A DNA stretch of 64,000 nt from Halictus rubicundus (taxonomy: Eukaryota; Arthropoda; Insecta; Hymenoptera; Halictidae), in the NCBI RefSeq assembly GCF_050948215.1, contig NC_135157.1, positions 1,984,001 to 2,048,000 on the forward strand, in the 5' to 3' direction. Under the pieces are notes generated by a model. That model made no database searches. It was not told the DNA's origin and saw only the letters and a list, made by a program, of their open reading frames with translations. The stretch's first letter is position 1. Every line of letters starts with the position of its first letter. The position numbers and the translations under genes are program-made. Positions 60,931 to 64,000 of the stretch are shown here, piece by piece.

Positions 60931-62685
60931 ATGGCATTAACGCTTTCGACACGTTAGGACCCTGAGCCCGATGTCGTGGTTTATTTAAATATTGAAGAGG
61001 CTCGGGCGAGTGCTGTTGTCCTCAGCCTTTTGAACTTTGCACATCGCTCGGGGAACCCTTCGCGAAAGTTTCGCGGGGCTCGAGACTCTTCCGGTAGAGC
61101 GATCGGATCGCGAAACCGACGAATTCCGAAGAATGGATCTCACGAGAGAGGCTACAAGCATCCGTCACGCCGCTTGCTGCCTGAAGGAGTTGGCCCTTTC
61201 CGACTCGTCTTTACCCGGCCCTTCAAACCCGACCGCGATACGCAATGTTTCGCCGAACACATGCACGACTGTTTTTGCACCGAAGCGGAGGGGCTGCGAA
61301 AGCGCGCAACGCGCAAGGTTAACCCCGTTCTTGCTCGTCTTCTCCTCTCGAGGATCTTTTTGAACCCTCGCGATTTTGGTTCACGAGCCAGAAGCTCCGC
61401 GAGTACTGCTGAAAACGACCTGGCCCCGGGTTAAACAGATGCTGCAAGAAGAAGGGTTTAAGTAATGAGTGTGCTTAAATCGCAACAGGGATGGATTTGT
61501 ATGCACGAGACACGCGATTTGTACGGCTTATGTATTCGCCTGACTTGACAGGCTTACGGAGTCCGATGTACTACTAGCAAGAGCGACGAATGAAAATTAT
61601 TAGGAGCACAATAGAACGACGGTGGGAAGAGCACTTGTTACGAGTTATCCTTGAATTGTTGCTCGAGTGTCCCTTGTTATATCGTATCGCGTAATACTTT
61701 TTGTGCGGGATTTTTTAGGCAGACTAGCGGACCGGTGAAAGAGCCAAGATTATTGGAGTATCGATTAGCAAGGGAAGCAATACGGCTTGTTGCACCGCGA
61801 ATACGATAATTACTTCTCCGCACAGAATGGTAAAACCACTGGATTCCTCTAGCATTTTTAACATATTCGATATTCTATTTCTCACGGGAAAATCGATGCG
61901 TTCCTTTTGTGAATAATTGGATTAGGTACTCCTTTCTCTAGCCACTTTTATATTTCTACAAAGACATCGCAAAATTGTTCGACATTCCCATTTCTAGGGG
62001 TTTCGATATTGTCACAAGTTTTCAATATTCAAGTTTCAACTATTTGTACACCTCGGTTGAAGTTATAGTTCTGGATTTAGAGCGTGCTAATATATTCAGT
62101 GCTACAATATAGAGGATTAATCACGGTCAAGACGTGAAAAATTGTACGCAGCGAACCTTAAGAATCCTTTTAACATAATTTAACGCTTTCAATGCGTGGG
62201 CGACTGGATAATGCTGGCTCATTCGAGATGTGGCAATAAACATCCTGCGTAGCAGTTTAATTGCACGAGTACTTTCGAAATCAGATTAGATACTTTATTG
62301 AATTTAGAACCTATGAAGCGGTATAGCTATGGAGTGCCATTAATAGGCTACGGGTGTTGATACAGTTAGAAATTAGTGTTATCTTTAGAAAGTTACGACC
62401 CATGTACTATTTATTTTGCATTCTTTGCGTGTCCGATATAATCTGCATATATTTTACAGGGAATATAAGTATTATATTATTAGCTTGACATATTTTATCG
62501 AATTTCCGCATGCTTGAACATCGTTCTTGTTACCAAGTTATCCCTGAGGAGATCTATAAGCATGAAAACTACTATAATATCAATTTATTACAACTAAAGT
62601 AAAAACTGTGTACGATGTTAAGTTAAATACAAAACACAAGTGTAAACACAAACCATGGACATCAGAGTATCAACGCGATAATGCT
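60931..62685. other. Unique noncoding sequence
   Basis: A GC-rich patch at 60960-61440 has two overlapping plus-strand frames (152 and 108 codons), both unrecognised. Single TTAACGCTTTC ends at about 60938 and 62182 hint at TTAA-type relics without partners. No gene supported. Confidence 0.4.
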
Positions 62686-62689
62686 AGTT

Positions 62690-62880
62690 CAATGACAAAA
62701 TCCTTTTGTTTTTGATGATTTTGTAATGAAACTTGCACTAACTTACTCGTGATATTTTTCTGATTCTAACGACACCAAACACGACACACTTTCTACTGGA
62801 TTTACTTGCTTAATTCACGATACAGTAGAACCTCCATTATCCGAATAATCGCTTCTGAAAAATCTGCAAAAATTCCAAGG
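62690..62880. repeat. Pogo-like dispersed repeat fragment
   Basis: Contains GACACCAAACACGACACAC and then TTAATTCACGATACAGTAGAACCTCC, followed by ATTATCCGAATAATCG. The same motifs in the same order (reverse complement) occur at about 10775-10830 and 15620-15760, and parts occur near 43808, 43930 and 45270. Boundaries are not defined. Confidence 0.55.
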
Positions 62881-63184
62881 CACTTATTGTAGCGTCTAAT
62901 CTAACATGCAAGTGATATTCTAGTAAAATGTTTAAACCTGCCTGCAATAAAAATAAAAATATAAATTTATAAGGAGAAATGGAAATTTCAAACACTGCGT
63001 CAAATACTATATTTAGTGATAAATAAAATTGAAAAATTTTGTGCGTATTCTTCGAAGTAACACATAAATATTATTATTTCTCCTGTAAGACATTCTAGCT
63101 AGATGTGGAAACATGACTATTTTCGAAAGCGAGATGAAATCTTTAAAATTTGGAAACTGTTAATAATTTTCTCAAGTGTCACAA

Positions 63185-63250
63185 CTTTCGGGGAGGGGGG
63201 GGGGGTCTCAAGAAAAAATCAAATGTTGAAAAATAAAGAGAAGCCTACTG
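63185..63250. repeat. Degenerate terminus of the GGGTGGACC family, with G-run
   Basis: After a run of G (63190-63205), TCTCAAGAAAAAATCAAATG and TTGAAAAATAAAG align with TCGCATAAAAAAAATCAGATG and TCGAAAAATAAGG at the 5' end of the element at 24210-25926. The outer end (AGAAGCCTA) is diverged from GTCCACCCTA. Confidence 0.45.
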
Positions 63251-64000
63251 GATAAACGGCACGGTATGTAAAAGTGTTTAAAACGCGGAGGAACGACACG
63301 CAGACGAAGAAAGTCATACAAAACCGGGAAAGAGAATGACCGCTGAAGAGAGCGGCAGGGAGGGGAGAGTAGGCGTCACACTGGTGGCAACGAGCTCTGA
63401 AAGCGTCCATTGAAATGACTCGCGGCGCTCTGACGTACGCGAATCATTAATTGAAATTCCGTTACGCAAATGCTAGGTATACGGCGAGTATACTCAACGT
63501 GCACGGTCGTCTCACGCACACGTATAGGTCCCTGGCGTGTTTCGAGGTAGGCTCGAGCACCGTAGACTAGATTCTATCGTTTTTATCGAGGTAAATGAGC
63601 GGGGGTCGTGGGCTTAATTAGAAACGCAGGTCCGCGACCATCGTGTTCCGCTTAGCGCCGCGACTGTTTCCGCGTTCGGTCGCGATGAAAATAATTGGGC
63701 GAAACCGAGCCGCATTGTTGCGTGCCGACGAAATACCGGCGAATTAACGACATATTTAAAACAAAGCGACGATTGCGAAATTGCCGGTTGAACGGCCCCG
63801 TTGAATACAGCACGCGACGCTTTTATTTTTACGCCGAGCAATTATCGGTGACAGTTGCTCGATTGAAATAATTAAAACGTTCGGCAAACGTTGTTTCGCG
63901 AAGCCGACCCCGTAAACAATGAGATTTCTCATTGAAGCTCGGCCGCTCGATCGAGATGAAACTTTGCGGGGAACAGAGCAGAATATAAAATCTCGGTTTT
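63251..64000. other. CpG-rich unique sequence
   Basis: Short frames at 63219-63410 and 63614-63841 on the minus strand are unrecognised. No repeat or RNA gene seen up to the window end. Confidence 0.4.

Noticed and set aside
60938..60965. TTAACGCTTTCGACACG as a TTAA-type end
   Set aside because: A second similar end occurs at about 62182 in the same rather than inverted orientation, so the two do not define an element.
60976..61434. 152-codon plus-strand open frame
   Set aside because: Overlapped by another frame of 108 codons in GC-rich DNA. No family resemblance could be stated honestly.

Overview
This window looks like noncoding nuclear DNA from an insect, most likely a hymenopteran (ant or bee). 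That is an inference from three things: the Tc1, mariner and piggyBac/hAT-type element ends, the mosaic of AT-rich and CpG-rich tracts, and the lack of any operon structure or dense coding. No host protein-coding gene could be recognised. Nearly all open frames are short, overlap on both strands in GC-rich or simple-sequence DNA, and match no family I know. The window may be intergenic or part of a very large intron; the sequence alone cannot decide. No tRNA, rRNA, known microRNA or CRISPR-like array was seen.

What can be supported is a dense mobile-element landscape. Four elements carry recognisable, broken coding regions: (1) a Tc1-family DD34E element at 12718-14339 with 224-bp inverted repeats and TA target duplication; (2) a second Tc1-family DD34E element on the minus strand at 39942-41532, also with 224-bp inverted repeats, whose transposase is nearly readable apart from one stop and small deletions; (3) a mariner on the minus strand at 27665-28497 with both ends but a deleted catalytic core; (4) an element at 24210-25926 with GGGTGGACC ends, carrying on the minus strand a decayed coding region of about 1.1 kb spread over several frames, from a family I cannot assign to a named superfamily. 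Item 4 is the most interesting object here, because its coding region is almost invisible to simple ORF finding.

Around these lie more than twenty short non-autonomous elements (MITEs and foldbacks) defined by paired inverted ends and target duplications. A TTAA (piggyBac-like) group has about ten copies, of which 2683, 33400, 34263, 36952 and 49216 have TTAA on both sides. A TA (Tc1/mariner-like) group lies at 8477, 20483, 22199 and 56626. An 8-bp (hAT-like) group includes 21874-22082 with a perfect duplication and 45128-45785 with a 7/8 duplication. Pogo-like pieces carry CAGTAGAACCTC ends. One TTAA element (33400-33594) sits inside another inverted-repeat element (33269-33737). A third family has ends reading CTGCGGATTTTATGCA.

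Region by region: 1-2.7 kb unique and GC-rich; 2.7-5.5 kb MITE cluster; 5.5-8.1 kb unique with a purine tract; 8.1-9.4 kb foldback; 9.4-12.4 kb unique; 12.4-14.4 kb Tc1; 14.4-17.4 kb unique; 17.4-25.9 kb dense MITEs and the unclassified element; 26-27.6 kb GC-rich unique; 27.7-31.3 kb mariner and large inverted repeats; 31.3-33.2 kb unique; 33.2-37.2 kb MITE cluster and a CpG-rich block; 37-39.9 kb mostly unique; 39.9-41.9 kb Tc1 and a family terminus; 42-45 kb degenerate repeats; 45-49.5 kb hAT and TTAA elements; 49.5-56 kb mostly unique; 56-57 kb MITEs; 57-64 kb GC-rich and AT-rich unique sequence.
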